NCBI RefSeq assembly: GCF_000949135.2
Contig: NZ_JTAN02000015.1
Span: 62,001-126,000 of the forward strand
Reading direction: 5' to 3'
From: Burkholderia sp. USMB20
GTDB lineage: Bacteria > Pseudomonadota > Gammaproteobacteria > Burkholderiales > Burkholderiaceae
DNA: 64,000 nucleotides
Shown: positions 44,690 through 54,575 of the stretch, in pieces
Position numbering within the stretch: position 1 is the stretch's first letter
How the letters are laid out: each line of letters opens with the position of its first letter
The notes under the pieces: model-generated
What the model saw: only the letters and a program-made list of their open reading frames with translations
Told to the model about the DNA's origin: nothing
Database searches by the model: none
Position numbers and translations under genes: made by a program

Positions 44690-45895
44690 ATGAGCACCAG
44701 CCAGGGCCCGCTCGCGGGCGTCAAAGTGCTCGAATTCGGGACGCTGATCGCGGGGCCGTTCGCATCGCGCCTCTTTGCCGAATTCGGCGCGGAAGTCATC
44801 AAGATCGAGGATCCGAACGGCGGCGACCCGCTGCGCAAGTGGCGCAAGCTGCATCCGGAGCAGGGCGGCACGTCGCTGTGGTGGTCGGTCCAGGCACGCA
44901 ACAAGAAATCGGTCACCCTCAACCTGAAATCCGATGCCGGCAAGGCGATCGCGCGGCAACTTGCGCGCGAGGCCGACATCGTGATCGAAAACTTCCGCCC
45001 GGGCCTGCTCGAGAAGCTCGGGCTCGGCTACGACGTGCTGTCGGCCGACAACCCCGGGCTCGTGATGGTGCGCCTGTCCGGTTACGGGCAGACCGGCCCG
45101 TACCGCGACCGGCCCGGCTTCGGCGCGATCGCCGAATCGATGGGCGGCTTGCGCCACATCACCGGCTATCCCGATTTGCCGCCGCCGCGCATCGGCATCT
45201 CGATCGGCGACTCGATCGCCGCGCTGCACGGCGTGATCGGCGCGATGATGGCGCTCCACCACCGCAACGTGAACGGTGGCGCGGGGCAGGTGGTCGACGT
45301 TGCGCTGTACGAAGCGGTGTTCAACATGATGGAAAGCGTGGTGCCCGAGTACGGCGTGTACGGGATGGTGCGCGAGCGTACCGGCGCGTCGCTGCCGGGC
45401 ATCGTGCCGTCGAACACCTACGCGTGCCGCGACGGCAGCATCGTGATCGGCGGCAACAGCGACCCGATCTTCAAGCGGCTGATGAAGGCGATCGAACGCG
45501 ACGACCTCGCCGACGATCCCGCGCTCGCTCGCAACGACGGCCGCGTGCCGCGCACGCAGGAGATCGACGACGCGATCGCCGCGTGGCTCGCGCCGCGCAC
45601 GATCGACGACGCGCTGGCCGTGCTCAACGCGGCCGACGTGCCGGCCGGGCGCATCTACAGCGCCGCCGACATGTTCACCGATCCGCAGTTCATCGCGCGG
45701 CAGATGATCCAGCGTTTCAAGCTGGCCGACGGCACCGACATTCCGCTGCCGAACATCACGCCGAAGCTGTCCGGCACGCCGGGCGAAACACGCTGGCTCG
45801 GGCCGGAACTCGGCGAGCATACGGACGAGGTGCTGCACAGTCTCGGCTACGACGCGCAGGCGATCGCCGCGCTGCGCGAGGCCGGCGCGATCTGA
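44690..45895 (+). CDS. class III CoA-transferase (CaiB/BaiF family)
   Basis: 401 residues from the ATG at 44690, preceded by GGGAGACAC; a second ATG 5 codons upstream lacks an RBS. The family shows [42 protein letters not shown] and [19 protein letters not shown]. It moves CoA between carboxylic acids by an enzyme-bound anhydride on a conserved Asp. Substrate is not predictable; relatives act on carnitine, formyl/oxalyl, succinyl or 2-hydroxy acids. It is monocistronic in appearance: recR ends 48 bp upstream, and surE has its own promoter downstream. Confidence 0.85.
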   Translation: MSTSQGPLAGVKVLEFGTLIAGPFASRLFAEFGAEVIKIEDPNGGDPLRKWRKLHPEQGGTSLWWSVQARNKKSVTLNLKSDAGKAIARQLAREADIVIENFRPGLLEKLGLGYDVLSADNPGLVMVRLSGYGQTGPYRDRPGFGAIAESMGGLRHITGYPDLPPPRIGISIGDSIAALHGVIGAMMALHHRNVNGGAGQVVDVALYEAVFNMMESVVPEYGVYGMVRERTGASLPGIVPSNTYACRDGSIVIGGNSDPIFKRLMKAIERDDLADDPALARNDGRVPRTQEIDDAIAAWLAPRTIDDALAVLNAADVPAGRIYSAADMFTDPQFIARQMIQRFKLADGTDIPLPNITPKLSGTPGETRWLGPELGEHTDEVLHSLGYDAQAIAALREAGAI

Positions 45896-46100
45896 GCGCC
45901 GCGCACTCGACGCTGCGCGTCAGGTTTGCCGAACGGGCATCTCGTCACGGCGGCCCTTCGAGGGGAAAACCCGGGCGGCACCGCGTTTTCCCGAACCTGC
46001 AAACGCCGCCGCGCGATGCGACGGCGCACCGCGCGCGCGTCGTGCGTGCGGGCCTGTCCGCACCCGCCGGACTGTCGCTCTCGCGCCATCTTTCCTCGGT

Positions 46101-46106
46101 TACAAT
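46101..46106 (+). promoter_or_regulatory. -10 element of surE
   Basis: TACAAT ends 6 bp before the surE ATG, which therefore coincides with the predicted transcription start. There is no Shine-Dalgarno sequence, so a leaderless transcript is likely. The 217-bp gap upstream of it holds no gene. Confidence 0.55.
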
Positions 46107-46112
46107 CGCCGG

Positions 46113-46874
46113 ATGCGAATCCTACTCAGCAACGACGACGGCTATCTCGCCCCCGGTCTCGCCGCGCTCAGCGACGCGCTGCAGCCGCTTGCCGACCTCA
46201 CGGTGATCGCGCCCGAGCAGAATTGCAGCGGCGCGTCGAATTCCCTGACGCTGTCGCGGCCGCTGTCGGTGCAGCGCGCGACGAATACGGGTTTCTTCTA
46301 CGTGAACGGCACACCGACCGATTCGGTGCACGTCGCGCTGACCGGGATGGCCGACGCGCGGCCCGACCTCGTCGTGTCCGGGATCAACAACGGCCAGAAC
46401 ATGGGCGAAGACACGCTCTATTCAGGGACAGTTGCGGCCGCCACCGAAGGCATCATGTTCGGCGTGCCGGCCATCGCGTTTTCGCTGGCCGACAAGGGCT
46501 GGGCGCATCTGGCGGATGCGGCGCGCGTCGCCGCGGAAATCGTCGAGCACTTTCTCGCGCATCCGCTGCCCGGTCAGCCGCTGCTGAACGTCAATATTCC
46601 GAATCTGCCGTACGACGAACTGAAAGGCTGGCAGGTCACGCGCCTCGGCAAGCGTCACCCGTCCCAGCCGGTGATTCGCCAGACCGACCCGCGCGGCGAG
46701 CCGGTCTACTGGATCGGCGCCGCGGGTGCGGCGCTGGACGCGAGCGAAGGCACCGATTTCCACGCCGTCGCAAACGGTTTCGTCTCGATCACGCCGCTGC
46801 AGCTCGATCTCACGCATACGCAAATGCTGCCTGCAACGCGCGAATGGGCGCGCGCAGGGGGGCGGGCTTCATGA
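46113..46874 (+). CDS. surE: 5'/3'-nucleotidase SurE
   Basis: A 253-residue metal-dependent phosphatase of nucleoside monophosphates. The N-terminal active-site motif [12 protein letters not shown] supplies metal ligands, with [19 protein letters not shown] and the [19 protein letters not shown] loop. It is important for stationary-phase survival. The stop overlaps the pcm ATG (ATGA). The order surE-pcm-nlpD-rpoS is conserved in proteobacteria. Confidence 0.96.
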   Translation: MRILLSNDDGYLAPGLAALSDALQPLADLTVIAPEQNCSGASNSLTLSRPLSVQRATNTGFFYVNGTPTDSVHVALTGMADARPDLVVSGINNGQNMGEDTLYSGTVAAATEGIMFGVPAIAFSLADKGWAHLADAARVAAEIVEHFLAHPLPGQPLLNVNIPNLPYDELKGWQVTRLGKRHPSQPVIRQTDPRGEPVYWIGAAGAALDASEGTDFHAVANGFVSITPLQLDLTHTQMLPATREWARAGGRAS

Positions 46875-47800
46875 GCGGCGAGCGCGCGAAGCGGTTCCCG
46901 CTCGCGCTCGAAGATCTCAAGCGAGCGCCACGCAAATCGGAGGGCCGGGCCGGTGAACGCCATGCGGCGAGCGCGGTGCCGAAGGCCGTCGACAAGCCCG
47001 CTGCCGTGCTGAAGCCGGTGGCGGTGAAGGCGGGCGTCGCGCGCACGGTGCCCGGTGCGGCCGCCGCGAAGCCGGCGAGCGCACCGAAGCCGACCGCGCT
47101 GAAGCCCGCGATGCCGAAGCCGGCGGCGCCGAGCGTCGCGCCGGCCGGTGCATTCGCGTTGACGTCGGAACGTGTGCGCGAGCGCATGGTCGAACGCCTG
47201 CGCGCGAACGGCGTGACCGACGCGCGCGTGCTGGATGCGATGGCCGCGGTGCCGCGCCACCTGTTCGTGGATCCCGGGCTCGCGACGCAGGCGTACGAGG
47301 ATGCCGCGTTGCCTATCGGCCACCAGCAAACGATTTCAAAGCCGTCGGTCGTCGCGCGCATGATCGAGCTCGCGATGGCCGGCCGCACGCTCGAGCGCGT
47401 CCTCGAGATCGGCACCGGTTGCGGCTACCAGGCCGCGGTGCTGAGTCACGTGGCACGCGACGTGTATTCGATTGAACGCATCAAGCCGCTCTACGAGCGC
47501 GCGAAGCTGAACCTGCGGCCGCTGCGCGTGCCGAACATCCGTCTGCATTACGGCGACGGGCGTGTCGGCCTGCCGTCCGCGGGCCCGTTCGACGCGATCG
47601 TGATCGCGGCGGCGGGGCTCGACGTGCCGCAGGCGCTGCTCGAGCAGCTCGCGATCGGCGGGCGGCTCGTCGCGCCGGTCGGCGCGCAGAGCGGGCAGCC
47701 CCAGGTGCTCACGCTCGTCGAGCGCGTCGCGCACGCGCAATGGCGGGAGTCCCGGCTTGATCGCGTTTTCTTTGTCCCTTTAAAATCCGGAGTGATTTGA
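46871..47800 (+). CDS. pcm: protein-L-isoaspartate O-methyltransferase with N-terminal extension
   Basis: 309 residues from the ATG at 46871. The methyltransferase domain (about 100-309) has the SAM motif [19 protein letters not shown] and the family signature [13 protein letters not shown]. It repairs isoaspartyl damage in aging proteins. The first 95 residues are an Ala/Pro/Lys-rich extension not present in E. coli Pcm (about 208 residues). This extension looks disordered and basic. Translation is coupled to surE by a 4-bp overlap. Confidence 0.95.
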   Translation: MSGERAKRFPLALEDLKRAPRKSEGRAGERHAASAVPKAVDKPAAVLKPVAVKAGVARTVPGAAAAKPASAPKPTALKPAMPKPAAPSVAPAGAFALTSERVRERMVERLRANGVTDARVLDAMAAVPRHLFVDPGLATQAYEDAALPIGHQQTISKPSVVARMIELAMAGRTLERVLEIGTGCGYQAAVLSHVARDVYSIERIKPLYERAKLNLRPLRVPNIRLHYGDGRVGLPSAGPFDAIVIAAAGLDVPQALLEQLAIGGRLVAPVGAQSGQPQVLTLVERVAHAQWRESRLDRVFFVPLKSGVI

Positions 47801-47805
47801 AACCG

Positions 47806-48687
47806 ATGAGTATGTTGCGCGCGATGCAAAACAACCGAACCAGGGAACCGCTCACGTTCGCCCAGCGCGCGATCTGTGTGGCTGCGTTCTCCACGCTACT
47901 GGCCGCCTGTGCGACGCGGCTCGACAACGCGCCCGTCGTCGACCGCTCCGGATCGCTCGGCACGACCGCCGCCGCGCAGCCGGCAGTGCCGCTCGGCCCG
48001 CCGCCGCCCGGCTTCTACCGTGTGAAACCGGGCGATACGCTGTACCGGATCGCGCTCGAGAACGGGCAGAACTATCGCGACATCGCCACCTGGAACAACC
48101 TGGCGAACCCGAATCAGATCGAAGTCGACCAGCTGCTGCGTGTCGCGCCGCCGGGCGGTGCCGCGCTTGCCGGCTCGCCGGCTGCCGCACCGATCACCGG
48201 CGCCGCCGTCGCGACCGCGCCGCTCAGCAGCGGTCCCGCGACGCCGGCCGCGGGCTCGTCGTCCGCGAGCACGCCGCCGGCTGCCGCCGCATCGAGCGAT
48301 ACGGCAGCCGCGCCGAGCGGCCCCGTGACGTTCGCATGGCCCGTGCGCGGTCCGGTGCTGAACGGTTTCGACGACGCGAAGAACAAGGGCGTCAATATCG
48401 GCGGCACGTCCGGCGAGGCCGTGAAGGCGGCGGCCGACGGCCGCGTCGTCTACTCGGGCAACGGCCTGCGTGGCTATGGCAACCTCATTATCATCAAACA
48501 CGATGCAACTTACCTCACGGCGTATGCACACAATCGCGCTTTGATGGTAAAAGAGGGGGACGCGGTAACGAAGGGGCAGAAGATCGCCGAGATGGGTAAT
48601 AGCGATGCCGACCGCGTGATGCTGCATTTCGAGGTTCGCCGGCAGGGTAAACCTGTCGATCCGCTGAAGTATTTGCCGCCTCAATAA
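47806..48687 (+). CDS. nlpD: NlpD-like LysM/LytM lipoprotein
   Basis: 293 residues from the ATG at 47806. The lipobox LLAAC near residue 33 marks an outer-membrane lipoprotein. A LysM domain (about 65-110, YRVKPGDTLYRIA) binds peptidoglycan. A low-complexity Ala/Ser linker leads to a C-terminal LytM/M23 domain (GYGNLIIIKHDATYLTAYAH, LHFEVRRQGKPVDP). Zinc ligands of true M23 peptidases are missing (GVNIGG in place of an H-x3-D motif), as in E. coli NlpD, which activates AmiC rather than cutting itself. It precedes rpoS by 11 bp; in E. coli the main rpoS promoter lies within nlpD. Confidence 0.93.
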   Translation: MSMLRAMQNNRTREPLTFAQRAICVAAFSTLLAACATRLDNAPVVDRSGSLGTTAAAQPAVPLGPPPPGFYRVKPGDTLYRIALENGQNYRDIATWNNLANPNQIEVDQLLRVAPPGGAALAGSPAAAPITGAAVATAPLSSGPATPAAGSSSASTPPAAAASSDTAAAPSGPVTFAWPVRGPVLNGFDDAKNKGVNIGGTSGEAVKAAADGRVVYSGNGLRGYGNLIIIKHDATYLTAYAHNRALMVKEGDAVTKGQKIAEMGNSDADRVMLHFEVRRQGKPVDPLKYLPPQ

Positions 48688-48698
48688 CCGAGACGACC

Positions 48699-49784
48699 AT
48701 GCCGAAATCGAAGCGCCACGAGCCGCAAGCCGAATCTGAGAAGATCAGTCGTGCCACGCAAGCATCGGTGGAGCGAGCTGGCGCTTCGACGGACGACGAA
48801 GACGACGTCGCGGAAAACGAACGCGATCTCGAGGCACGCGACGCCGAAGCGGACGGCGACGACGAGCACGAAGGTCGGGCGGAAGCCGCGCCCGACGTCG
48901 ACGATTTCCGCGCATTGCTGCAGGCCGAACTCACGGCCGACACGATCCAGCATTACCTGAACCGTATCAGCGTGAAGCCGCTCCTGACCGTCGAGGAGGA
49001 GCAGCGCTATTCGCGTCTTGCGAAGGCCGGCGAATTCGAGGCGCGGCAGGTGATGATCGAGCGCAACCTGCGTCTCGTCGTCAGTATCGCGAAGGGTTAC
49101 CTGAACCGCGGCGTGCCGCTGCTCGACCTGATCGAGGAGGGCAACCTCGGCCTGATGCACGCGATCGAGAAATTCGATCCGACGCGTGGCTTTCGGTTCT
49201 CGACCTACGCGACGTGGTGGATCCGGCAGAGCATCGAACGGGCGATCATGAACCAGGCCCGCACCGTGCGTCTGCCCGTGCACGTGATCCGCGAACTGAA
49301 CCAGGTGCTGCGCGCGAAGCGCCACCTCGAAAAGAATTCGATGTCGACGGGCGAGGCGGCCGAGCGCCGTGAAGCCAGTATCGACGACATCGCCTATCTC
49401 ACCGGCAAGACCGCCGAGGAAGTCACCGACATCCTCGCGCTCAACGAGCACACCGCGTCGCTCGACGCGCCGCTCGATCTCGATCCCGCGAGCAGCCTGC
49501 TCGACCTGCTGCCCGACGACCAGAGCCAGTCGCCCGACGCGGAGGTGCAGCACCGCGAACTCGAGACGCTCACGCGCGCATGGCTGTCGCGGCTGTCCGA
49601 CAAGCATCGGCACGTGATCGAGCGCCGCTTCGGCCTGAACCACATCGAACCGGCCACGCTCGAGGAGCTGGCCGACGAGATGGGGCTCACGCGCGAGCGC
49701 GTGCGGCAGATCCAGCAGGAAGCGCTGGTGCGCCTCAAGCGGTTCTTTGCCTCCAATGGCGTGCGCAAGGACGCCGTTCTGTAA
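48699..49784 (+). CDS. rpoS: RNA polymerase sigma factor RpoS
   Basis: A 361-residue sigma-70 family member. An acidic N-terminal extension of about 70 residues precedes region 1.2 (DTIQHYLNRIS). Region 2 carries NLRLVVSIAKGYLNRGVPLLDLIEEGN and FRFSTYATWWIRQSI. Region 4.2 ends with LTRERVRQIQQEALVRLKRF. It directs stationary-phase and general stress transcription. Location directly behind nlpD and the lack of a region 1.1 of RpoD size support RpoS. The acidic N-terminus is longer than in E. coli RpoS. Confidence 0.96.
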   Translation: MPKSKRHEPQAESEKISRATQASVERAGASTDDEDDVAENERDLEARDAEADGDDEHEGRAEAAPDVDDFRALLQAELTADTIQHYLNRISVKPLLTVEEEQRYSRLAKAGEFEARQVMIERNLRLVVSIAKGYLNRGVPLLDLIEEGNLGLMHAIEKFDPTRGFRFSTYATWWIRQSIERAIMNQARTVRLPVHVIRELNQVLRAKRHLEKNSMSTGEAAERREASIDDIAYLTGKTAEEVTDILALNEHTASLDAPLDLDPASSLLDLLPDDQSQSPDAEVQHRELETLTRAWLSRLSDKHRHVIERRFGLNHIEPATLEELADEMGLTRERVRQIQQEALVRLKRFFASNGVRKDAVL

Positions 49785-49787
49785 CTG

Positions 49788-50564
49788 ATGACACCGATTC
49801 TCGTTTTTGACATCGAGACCATTCCCGATGTCGACGGCATTCGCCGTCTTGAAGACCTGCCCGCGACGCTGGACGATGCCGCGGTGGCCGAACATGCGTT
49901 CGCCGCGCGCCGCGAGAAGACCGGCAGCGATTTCCTGCCGCATCACCTGCAGCGCATCGCGGCGATCTCCTGCGTGTTCCGCGACAACAACGGTTTCCGC
50001 GTTCGGTCGCTGGGCACACCCCAGGACAATGAGGCGACACTGGTCCAGTCGTTCTATCGCGTGATCGAGAAATACACGCCGCAGCTCGTGTCGTGGAACG
50101 GCGGCGGCTTCGATCTGCCGGTGCTCCATTACCGTGCGCTCGTACACGGGATCCCCGCGACGCGCTACTGGGATCTGGGCGAGGACGACCGCGAGTTCAA
50201 GTGGAACAACTACATCTCGCGTTATCACTCGCGGCACACCGATCTGATGGACGTGCTCGCGATGTATCAGGCGCGCGCGAATGCGCCGCTCGACGCGCTC
50301 GCGAAGCTGTGCGGCTTCCCGGGCAAGCTCGGAATGGACGGCAGCCAGGTGTGGCCGGCGTTCCAGGATGGCCGGATCGAGGAAATCCGCAACTATTGCG
50401 AAACCGACGTCGTCAATACCTACCTGCTGTATTGCCGGTTCCAGCTGATGCGCGGCGGCCTGACGCCGAGCGAATATGCGGACGAGATCCTGCTCGTGAA
50501 GAATTCGCTCGCGCAGGAGCCCGCGTCGCACTGGGCCGAATACCTGGCCGGTTTCGACGCGTGA
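49788..50564 (+). CDS. PolB-like 3'-5' exonuclease (DEDD family)
   Basis: 258 residues. It opens with PILVFDIETIPD (DxE exonuclease I motif), has SWNGGGFDLPVLHYR (motif II Asp) and ends with YCETDVVNTYLLYCRF (motif III). This is the predicted exonuclease family related to the proofreading domain of PolB. It presumably trims single-stranded DNA or RNA 3' ends; no polymerase domain is present. It starts 3 bp after the rpoS stop, so it shares rpoS transcription and may be induced in stationary phase. Confidence 0.87.
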   Translation: MTPILVFDIETIPDVDGIRRLEDLPATLDDAAVAEHAFAARREKTGSDFLPHHLQRIAAISCVFRDNNGFRVRSLGTPQDNEATLVQSFYRVIEKYTPQLVSWNGGGFDLPVLHYRALVHGIPATRYWDLGEDDREFKWNNYISRYHSRHTDLMDVLAMYQARANAPLDALAKLCGFPGKLGMDGSQVWPAFQDGRIEEIRNYCETDVVNTYLLYCRFQLMRGGLTPSEYADEILLVKNSLAQEPASHWAEYLAGFDA

Positions 50565-50591
50565 CGCGGGCGGCCCGCATGGCGGCCGCGA

Positions 50592-51452
50592 TCAATTTCG
50601 ATCGAGTTCGAGCACGACCGGCTGGTGATCCGATTCGCGCGCGTCGCCGTCGATTTCGCAGCGCGTGACGCGCGCCAGCAGCGTATCGGTCACGAACACG
50701 AAGTCGCATGCGAGCGGCCCGTCGGACCATTGCGCCGTGTCGTAGACGCCGGCGGTCGGCGGCGGCGTGCGGCCCGGGTGCCGGGCGATCCACGCATCGA
50801 CGAACGACGGTGCGTCGGCGATCGGCTCGAGCATGCGCCGGTACGCGTCGCTGCCGAACGCGCTGTTGAAGTCGCCGCAGAGGATGGCATCACGCGGCTG
50901 GACGGTCTCGCTGAACGGCCCCGTGGCATTTTCGGCCGGCGCAGGCTGGTCCGCATGCGCACACGCTTCGCGGTGCCGGGCGCGCAATGCGTCGACCTGC
51001 GCGAGTCGCTGGCGCGCCGAATAGAATTCCAGATGCGTCGTGACGACCCGCAGCCGACCCGACGGTAACACCAGTTCGACGTCGAGCGCGACGCGCGGCA
51101 TGGAAGGCGCGTCGGCGTCTGCCGGCCACGGCAGCAATTGGCGCAGCACGCGCCCGATCGGCAGCCGGGTCGCGACCGCATTGCCGAACTGGCGGCGCGG
51201 TGCGCCGGGTTCGAGCGGCGGCAGGTCGGCGCCGACCGCTTCGACGATCGTATAACCGGGCAGCAACGCCGCCAGTTCGGCGAACTGGTCGGGGCCGGGC
51301 TGGCCGGGCAGTGCGCCGAAACCGCGCGTGACTTCCTGCAGGCACAGCACGTCGAAGTCGCCGAGCCGGCGAGCGGCGGCGATCGTGCGCGGTAGGTCGA
51401 CGACGCCGTCCGCGTCCCGACCCCATTGGATGTTCCAGTCGATCAGTCGCAT
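50592..51452 (-). CDS. endonuclease/exonuclease/phosphatase family protein
   Basis: 286 residues from the ATG at 51452 (MRLIDWNIQWGRD); the frame extends 53 codons upstream without domain character. EEP-fold motifs are DWNIQW, VLCLQEV (metal-binding Glu), THLEFYSARQRLAQV, the ILCGDFNS Asp/Asn pair, and the terminal SDHQPV His. It is a Mg-dependent hydrolase; the substrate could be phosphodiesters of DNA, RNA or lipids. It has no signal peptide. It is convergent with the exonuclease gene (27 bp between stops) and divergent from rlmD. Confidence 0.85.
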   Translation of the reverse strand: MRLIDWNIQWGRDADGVVDLPRTIAAARRLGDFDVLCLQEVTRGFGALPGQPGPDQFAELAALLPGYTIVEAVGADLPPLEPGAPRRQFGNAVATRLPIGRVLRQLLPWPADADAPSMPRVALDVELVLPSGRLRVVTTHLEFYSARQRLAQVDALRARHREACAHADQPAPAENATGPFSETVQPRDAILCGDFNSAFGSDAYRRMLEPIADAPSFVDAWIARHPGRTPPPTAGVYDTAQWSDGPLACDFVFVTDTLLARVTRCEIDGDARESDHQPVVLELDRN

Positions 51453-51640
51453 GGTCGAGTCTCCCGAATCTCCTGAGTCTGTTGCGAGCAGAACGTGTGC
51501 CGCCGGCTGAGCTCGCGAGAGGCCGCGCATGCGGGCCGGCGGCGGGCGGCCTGCGGGTCGTTCCCGCATGACGCGGCGCGGCAGAGGCGTCAGTATCGAC
51601 GCTTGCGCCACGAAAGCGGGCGACGCGGGCTTTCGTCGTC

Positions 51641-51646
51641 TACAAT
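51641..51646 (+). promoter_or_regulatory. candidate -10 element of rlmD
   Basis: TACAAT 34 bp before the GTG start of rlmD, in an otherwise GC-rich gap. No clear -35 partner is visible. Confidence 0.4.
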
Positions 51647-51680
51647 CTCGCCTTCTTCAACGTTTTGTCAGGAAAAGCTG

Positions 51681-53078
51681 GTGTCCGAAGCTGTCCCCAC
51701 TTCTGCGCGCAAATCGAAAAATGCGCCCGTCGCGCCCGGGCCTGCCCCGGTTCTCGAGATCGAATCGCTCGACATGGAAGCGCGCGGTGTCGGCCGCACG
51801 GCGACCGAGGACGGCACGCCGGGCAAGGTCATCTTCGTCGAGGGTGCGCTGCCCGGCGAGCGCGTGACCTATTCGAGCTACCGTCGCAAGCCGAGCTACG
51901 AGCAGGCGACCGTCGTCGACATTCTGCGCCCGAGCGTGCTGCGCACGGAGCCGAAATGCAAATTCTTCGGCACCTGCGGCGGCTGCTCGATGCAGCACCT
52001 CGACATGCGCGCGCAGGTGGCGATCAAGCAGCGCGTGCTCGAGGACAACCTGTGGCACCTCTCGAAGCTGCGCGCCGAGACGATGTTCGCGCCGATCCAC
52101 GGCCCGTCGTGGGGCTACCGTTATCGTGCGCGCCTGACCGTGCGCAACGTCGCGAAGAAGGGCGGCGTGCTGGTCGGGTTCCATGAAAAGAAGAGCAGCT
52201 ATGTCGCCGACATGACGAGTTGCGAAGTGTTGCCGCCGCACGTGTCGGCGATGCTCGTGCCGCTGCGCCGGCTGGTCGAGGGGCTGTCGATCCGTGACCG
52301 GATGCCGCAGATCGAGCTCGCGGTCGGTTCGCAAGTCACGGCACTGGTGCTGCGCGTGCTGGAGCCGATCAATGCGGACGACGAAGCGCTGCTGCGCGCG
52401 TTCGCCGACGAGCACAAGGTGCAGTTCTGGCTGCAGCCGAAGGGCCCGGACACGGTGACGCCGTTCTATCCGCTCGACGTGCCGCTCGACTATACGCTGC
52501 CGGAGTTCGGCATCCGCATGCCGTTCAAGCCGACCGACTTCACGCAGGTCAACCATCAGATCAACCGCGTGCTGGTGGGGCGCGCGCTGCGCCTGCTCGC
52601 GCCGTCGCGTGACGATCGCGTGCTCGACCTGTTCTGCGGGATCGGCAACTTCACGCTGCCGCTCGCGCGGCTGTCGCGCGAGGTGATGGGCATCGAAGGC
52701 AGCGAGACGCTGACGACCCGCGCGCTCGCGAATGCGCGCGAGAACGGCGTCGACGGCCATACGACGTTCGCGTGCCGGAACCTGTTCGAGGTGACGGGCG
52801 ACGACCTGCGTGCGCTCGGCGCCTTCGACAAGTTCCTGATCGACCCGCCGCGCGAAGGCGCGCTCGCGGTGTCGAAGGCGCTGGCCGAAATCGCGCAGAG
52901 CGGCGAAGGCCCGCTGCCGAAGCGCATCGTCTACGTGTCGTGCAACCCGTCGACGCTCGCGCGCGACGCAGGCCTGCTCGTGCACGAGGCCGGCTACCGG
53001 CTGAAGGGCGCCGGCGTCGTGAACATGTTCCCGAATACGTCGCACGTCGAATCGATCGCGCTGTTCGAGCGCGACTGA
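51681..53078 (+). CDS. rlmD: 23S rRNA (uracil-1939-C5)-methyltransferase RlmD
   Basis: 465 residues from a GTG at 51681, preceded by AGGAAAAG. It has a TRAM-like N-terminal domain, a [4Fe-4S] cysteine set ([10 protein letters not shown] plus a later Cys) and a Rossmann methyltransferase domain ([16 protein letters not shown]). The catalytic nucleophile is in the [11 protein letters not shown] signature of RumA-type enzymes. It makes m5U1939 in 23S rRNA. A frame open further upstream precedes the promoter and is not coding. Confidence 0.92.
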   Translation: MSEAVPTSARKSKNAPVAPGPAPVLEIESLDMEARGVGRTATEDGTPGKVIFVEGALPGERVTYSSYRRKPSYEQATVVDILRPSVLRTEPKCKFFGTCGGCSMQHLDMRAQVAIKQRVLEDNLWHLSKLRAETMFAPIHGPSWGYRYRARLTVRNVAKKGGVLVGFHEKKSSYVADMTSCEVLPPHVSAMLVPLRRLVEGLSIRDRMPQIELAVGSQVTALVLRVLEPINADDEALLRAFADEHKVQFWLQPKGPDTVTPFYPLDVPLDYTLPEFGIRMPFKPTDFTQVNHQINRVLVGRALRLLAPSRDDRVLDLFCGIGNFTLPLARLSREVMGIEGSETLTTRALANARENGVDGHTTFACRNLFEVTGDDLRALGAFDKFLIDPPREGALAVSKALAEIAQSGEGPLPKRIVYVSCNPSTLARDAGLLVHEAGYRLKGAGVVNMFPNTSHVESIALFERD

Positions 53079-53097
53079 GCGGGCGGGCGGTGGACGT

Positions 53098-53127
53098 AAA
53101 AAAACCGGCCCTCGGGCCGGTTTTTTT
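53098..53127. terminator. bidirectional terminator between rlmD and the yccA-like gene
   Basis: ACCGGCCC and GGGCCGGT arms around TC, with seven A on one side and seven T on the other, so it works for both convergent genes. Confidence 0.92.
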
Positions 53128-53144
53128 ATCGGGTACGGCGAACG

Positions 53145-53843
53145 TCAGTTGCGGTTGCCGCCGAAGATGCCGAGCAGCGCGAGCAGGTTCGTGAACACGT
53201 TGTACAGGTCGAGGTAGATCGCGAGCGTGGCCGAGATGTAGTTCGTCTCGCCGCCGTTCACGACGCGCTGGACGTCGAACAGCATGTAGGCCGAGAAGAT
53301 CGCGATCGCGAGCACCGACACGGTGAGCATCAGCGCCGGCAGTTGTAGGAAGATGTTCGCGACCGAGGCCAGCAGGATCACGATCACGCCCATGAACAGC
53401 CATTTGCCGAGCCCGGAGAAGTCGCGCTTGCTGACCGTGGCGATCGTCGCCATCGCGGCGAAGATGATGCCGGTGCCGCCGAACGCGAGCATGATCAGCG
53501 ACGGGCCGTTCGAGAAGCCGAGGATGAAGCTCAGCAGGCGCGACAGCATCAGGCCCATGAAGAACGTGAAGCCGAGCAGCACGAACACGCCGGCCGCGCT
53601 GTTTTTCGTCCGCTCGATCGCGAACATGAAGCCGAACGCGATTGCGAAGAACGCGAGCAGGCTCATCATCGGGCTCGTGGCCGCGAACAGCGAGAAGCCC
53701 GTCGCGACGCCGACCCATGCCCCGAGCACCGTCGGCACCATCGACAGCGCGAGCAGCCAGTACGTGTTCCGCAGCACGCGATTGCGAACCTCCGCGGTGC
53801 TGACGGAGCCGCCGCGGCCGAAATTGTACGGATAGTCGTTCAT
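53145..53843 (-). CDS. Bax inhibitor-1/YccA family membrane protein
   Basis: 232 residues from the ATG at 53843 (MNDYPYNFGRGGSVSTAEV). Seven hydrophobic helices and the C-terminal FDVQRVV, YISATLAIYLDLYNVF signature identify the BI-1/YccA family. E. coli YccA modulates the FtsH protease; others leak calcium in a pH-dependent way. Inner-membrane location is expected. It is divergent from ndk across about 250 bp, and convergent with rlmD over a shared terminator. Confidence 0.92.
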   Translation of the reverse strand: MNDYPYNFGRGGSVSTAEVRNRVLRNTYWLLALSMVPTVLGAWVGVATGFSLFAATSPMMSLLAFFAIAFGFMFAIERTKNSAAGVFVLLGFTFFMGLMLSRLLSFILGFSNGPSLIMLAFGGTGIIFAAMATIATVSKRDFSGLGKWLFMGVIVILLASVANIFLQLPALMLTVSVLAIAIFSAYMLFDVQRVVNGGETNYISATLAIYLDLYNVFTNLLALLGIFGGNRN

Positions 53844-54039
53844 GGTTTCTCCTAACATTGAACGCGTGGGCGTCCGGGGCCGGTTCGGCGCGCGCGGTGT
53901 GCGGCGCAGCAAACCGGAGCAGCTATGGCTAAGATACGTTCCGTGCCGCGAGGTTTCAATGGCCGGGCGGCGCAAAAAACATATGGATTTGGAATCTTTC
54001 ACTCGTGTAAGGGTTCAATCGCAATGATACACGGGATCG

Positions 54040-54048
54040 TGCTACAAT
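54040..54048 (+). promoter_or_regulatory. extended -10 promoter of ndk
   Basis: TGCTACAAT, an extended -10 with hexamer TACAAT at 54043-54048, in an AT-richer stretch 46 bp before the ndk ATG. The ndk start has a TTGGAG RBS. No good -35 is visible. Confidence 0.55.
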
Positions 54049-54094
54049 AGCGGATTCATTTGAACCTGTAACTTCTTAATTTCTTGGAGTTTTT

Positions 54095-54520
54095 ATGGCA
54101 ATCGAGCGCACCCTGTCGATCATCAAGCCGGATGCGGTGGCAAAGAACGTGATCGGCCAGATCTACAGCCGTTTCGAAGGCGCCGGCCTGAAGATCGTCG
54201 CATCGCGCATGGCACACCTGTCGCGTGCGGACGCAGAGAAGTTCTACGCAGTTCACGCAGCACGTCCGTTCTTCAAGGACCTCGTCGATTTCATGATCTC
54301 GGGCCCGGTGATGATCCAGGTTCTGGAAGGTGAAGGCGCGATCCTGAAGAACCGCGACCTGATGGGCGCGACGGATCCGAAGAAGGCGGAAAAGGGCACG
54401 ATCCGCGCCGACTTCGCCGACAGCATCGACGCGAACGCCGTGCACGGCTCGGACGCTGCCGAAACGGCTGCGGTCGAAATCGCGTTCTTCTTCCCGGAAA
54501 TGAACGTCTACTCGCGCTAA
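54095..54520 (+). CDS. ndk: nucleoside diphosphate kinase
   Basis: 141 residues, standard length. The phosphohistidine is in [12 protein letters not shown], and the N-terminal [12 protein letters not shown] and [13 protein letters not shown] segments are conserved. It equalises nucleoside triphosphate pools with ATP as donor. It heads the ndk-rlmN-rodZ-ispG-hisS-yfgM-bamB-der series. rlmN begins 55 bp after its stop. Confidence 0.97.
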
Positions 54521-54575
54521 GCCCTGGCTGGCAACAAGTAGGCAGGATTCAGCGCACGCGGCAAGGCAGCACATC

